Source of the DNA: Gammaproteobacteria bacterium
GTDB taxonomy: Bacteria > Pseudomonadota > Gammaproteobacteria > DSM-26407
Length of the DNA: 19,643 nucleotides
Direction: 5' to 3'
Assembly (NCBI GenBank): GCA_028694565.1
Contig: JAQVKR010000004.1
Location: forward strand, 1 to 19,643
Shown here: in pieces, positions 16,761-19,643 of the stretch
How the letters are laid out: every line of letters starts with the position of its first letter
Numbering within the stretch: the first letter of the stretch is position 1
Notes under the pieces: model-generated
Seen by the model: the letters and a program-made list of their open reading frames with translations, nothing else
Told to the model about the DNA's origin: nothing
Databases searched by the model: none
Translations under genes and position numbers: made by a program

Positions 16761-16806
16761 AATTACGCACGCAAATTACGCACGCATTCACGCACGCACT
16801 CACCCA
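16761..16806 (+). repeat. 13-bp tandem repeats directly before tsaB
   Basis: AATTACGCACGCA occurs twice in perfect tandem (16761-16773 and 16774-16786). A 12-bp variant TTCACGCACGCA (16787-16798) and a decayed fourth unit CTCACCCA (16799-16806) follow. The array ends one base before the tsaB ATG and occupies the place where a ribosome site would normally be. Confidence 0.9.
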
Positions 16807-16807
16807 A

Positions 16808-17500
16808 ATGAAACTGCTCGCCATCGAAACCGCCACCGAAGCCTGCTCCGCCGCCCTTTTCATCGACGGGGAGGTGGAGGAGCGGTTCCAGGTCGCCCCC
16901 CGCGATCACGCCCGGCTGATTCTCGCCATGGCCGACGATCTCCTGCTCGATGCGGGCATTGCCGTGCGGGATCTGGACGGCCTGGCGTTCGGCCGGGGAC
17001 CGGGCAGCTTCACCGGGGTGCGCATCGCCACGGGCGTGGCGCAGGGCATCGCCTTCGGGGCCGACCTGCCGGTGGTGCCGGTCTCCACCCTCGCCACCCT
17101 GGCCCAGGGCGCGCTGATGGATCTGGGCGCCCCGCGCGTGGCGGTGGCCCTGGATGCCCGGATGGGCGAGGTCTACTGGGGCGCCTACATGACCCGGGGC
17201 GACGGCATCATGGTCATGGCGGAAGAGGAGCGGGTGTGCGCGCCGGAGGCGGTGCCGTCGCTGAAGGACGGCGTCTGGCTGGGCGTGGGCAGCGGCTGGG
17301 GACCCTACGGCGACATTCTGCACCACTGCTGCCGCGAACGGCTGGACGGCATGGTGCCCGATCGCTACCCGGCCGCCCGCGACGTGGCCTGGCTGGGGGT
17401 GCACGGCCTGCGCAACGGCCGCGCGGTGGCGCCGGAGCGGGCGCTGCCGGTCTACCTGCGCGACAACGTGGCGAAAAAGCCCGGTGAGCGGAATCGGTGA
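16808..17500 (+). CDS. tsaB: TsaB: subunit of the tRNA threonylcarbamoyladenosine (t6A) transferase complex
   Basis: 230 residues (E. coli TsaB has 231). It opens MKLLAIETATEACSAALF, the standard actin-like fold start, and carries PRDHARLIL near 31-39 and GRGPGSFTGVRIATGVAQG near 62-80, the most conserved part of the family. Later ALDARMGEVYWGAY matches the conserved mid-region. Known role: TsaB pairs with TsaD, and with TsaE, to move threonylcarbamoyl from TC-AMP (made by TsaC) to A37 of ANN-decoding tRNAs in the cytoplasm; it is a scaffold with no own catalysis. The start is fixed by the conserved N-terminus. There is no Shine-Dalgarno: the preceding bases are the tandem repeats. It is probably transcribed from the yoaA promoter, which would make translation coupling or leader structure important (inference). 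Confidence 0.96.
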   Translation: MKLLAIETATEACSAALFIDGEVEERFQVAPRDHARLILAMADDLLLDAGIAVRDLDGLAFGRGPGSFTGVRIATGVAQGIAFGADLPVVPVSTLATLAQGALMDLGAPRVAVALDARMGEVYWGAYMTRGDGIMVMAEEERVCAPEAVPSLKDGVWLGVGSGWGPYGDILHHCCRERLDGMVPDRYPAARDVAWLGVHGLRNGRAVAPERALPVYLRDNVAKKPGERNR

Positions 17501-17502
17501 CG

Positions 17503-17530
17503 GGCGGCCGGGCCGGGGCTCCCGGCCGCC
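17503..17530. terminator. Bidirectional hairpin between tsaB and prfC
   Basis: A perfect 10-bp stem GGCGGCCGGG/CCCGGCCGCC with an 8-base loop in the 45-bp gap between two convergent stops. It is well placed to end both transcripts, though no T or A runs flank it. Confidence 0.5.
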
Positions 17531-17545
17531 ATCCACCCGCGGGGA

Positions 17546-19126
<1,581 letters not shown>

Positions 19127-19156
19127 GGTCTGCGGGGATGCCCGGTAAAACGACGA

Positions 19157-19162
19157 ATTATA
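19157..19162 (-). promoter_or_regulatory. -10 box for prfC
   Basis: A perfect TATAAT on the minus strand, 30 bp upstream of the prfC start, would give a short leader of roughly 20-25 bases. No -35 hexamer of any quality is seen at 16-18 bp (CGCCAA at 17), so an activator or a weak promoter is possible. Confidence 0.42.
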
Positions 19163-19199
19163 CCCGTAGCGGACCGGGTTTGGCGAACCGGGCACAACG

Positions 19200-19232
19200 G
19201 CTCCCGGCCGGGGCGCCGCCCCGGCCGGGAGC
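19200..19232 (-). terminator. Hairpin after the prolyl isomerase gene
   Basis: A perfect 15-bp stem GCTCCCGGCCGGGGC/GCCCCGGCCGGGAGC with a 3-base loop, six bp past the stop codon. No T run follows. It separates this gene from the prfC promoter. Confidence 0.5.
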
Positions 19233-19238
19233 GCCGGA

Positions 19239-19643
19239 TCAATCGCCGAGGGCGGTGGCCTTGAGGATCTTCGGCGGGTTGGCCGGGCGGCCGCTGCGCA
19301 TGTCGGCCAACTCGGTGGCGGCGATGCGGTCGACGGCCTCGATGCCGGAGACCACCTTGCCGAAGGCGGTGTACTGGCCGTCCAGGTGGCGGCAGTGATC
19401 GCGGGAGAGGCAGACGAAGAACTGGGAGCCGGCGGAGTCCGGGTCCATGGAGCGGGCCATGGAGAGCACCCCCTTCTCATGCTGCCGATCGTTGAATTCG
19501 GCCTTCACGTTCCAGCCGGGTCCGCCGGTGCCGTTGCCGATGGGGCAGCCGCCCTGGATCACGAAGCCGGGCAGGATCCGGTGGAAGGTCAGGCCGTCGT
19601 AGAAGCCGTCGCGGCTGAGCTTGAGGAAGTTCTCGGCGTGCCC
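19239..19643 (-). CDS. Cyclophilin-type peptidyl-prolyl cis-trans isomerase (partial, N-terminus off the window)
   Basis: 134 C-terminal residues run from the right edge to a TGA at 19241-19239. Cyclophilin motifs are clear: [23 protein letters not shown] with the catalytic Arg of FHR at visible residue 22, then [35 protein letters not shown] and [15 protein letters not shown]. Family role: isomerisation of Xaa-Pro bonds to help protein folding. The Met or export signal, if any, lies outside the window, so it is not possible to say whether this is a cytoplasmic PpiB or a periplasmic PpiA type. An internal GTG at 19562 is not the start, because conserved motifs continue upstream of it to the edge. 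It is on the same strand as prfC but separated by a hairpin and a promoter. Confidence 0.95.
   Translation of the reverse strand, partial: GHAENFLKLSRDGFYDGLTFHRILPGFVIQGGCPIGNGTGGPGWNVKAEFNDRQHEKGVLSMARSMDPDSAGSQFFVCLSRDHCRHLDGQYTAFGKVVSGIEAVDRIAATELADMRSGRPANPPKILKATALGD

Noticed and set aside
16721..16806. CRISPR-like array
   Set aside because: Units are back to back with no spacers and are only 7 and 13 bp long.
14785..16863. Minus-strand open frame of 692 codons
   Set aside because: Antisense shadow of yoaA with low-complexity Gln/Gly/His text and no domain.

Overview
This is a GC-rich (about 70% by eye), gene-dense chromosomal window. Its gene content points to a gammaproteobacterium, possibly a Chromatiales/Ectothiorhodospiraceae-type organism. 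Supporting this are a YoaA-type helicase next to tsaB, RF3, ThrH, a CnoX/YbbN-type thioredoxin, Tex and an MltF-like lipoprotein. The lineage is inferred from gene content and style only. No rRNA, tRNA, CRISPR array, prophage or complete IS is visible.

Layout. 1-812 (-): a lysophospholipid-type acyltransferase cut by the left edge. 1026-1850 (+): an LpxH-like metallophosphoesterase, divergent from it. 1867-2553 (-): a secreted HExxH protein of unknown function. 2828-2935 (+): a 35-residue single-membrane-segment miniprotein. 3007-3621 (+): a secreted protein with repeated xPW[S/A] motifs. 3631-3992: a non-coding block folding back on itself as a nested imperfect inverted repeat. 4026-4889 (-): a CnoX-like thioredoxin-TPR protein. 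5171-7498 (-): tex. 7699-8313 (+): thrH. 8400-10640 (-): a lytic transglycosylase lipoprotein with two solute-binding domains. 10823-11041 (-): a 72-residue conserved-looking small protein behind a good promoter. 11221-13263 (-): an EF-G-like GTPase. 13422-14534 (-): a FIST-domain protein. 14761-16722 (+): yoaA, then 16808-17500 (+): tsaB. 17546-19126 (-): prfC. 19239 to the right edge (-): a cyclophilin-type prolyl isomerase.

The genes are mostly single transcription units or pairs. They serve general cell upkeep: envelope lipid and peptidoglycan work (acyltransferase, LpxH-like enzyme, MltF-like lipoprotein), translation and tRNA modification (EF-G-like protein, RF3, TsaB), nucleic-acid maintenance (YoaA, Tex) and protein folding (CnoX-like protein, prolyl isomerase). 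GC-rich hairpins without U tracts sit between several convergent or tandem genes.

No clear new multi-gene system is visible. The most unusual items are the nested inverted-repeat element at 3631-3992, the duplicated sensor domain of the 8400-10640 lipoprotein, the altered GTPase motifs of the EF-G-like protein, the cluster of unknown secreted or membrane proteins at 1867-3621, and the tandem repeats that fill the yoaA-tsaB gap.
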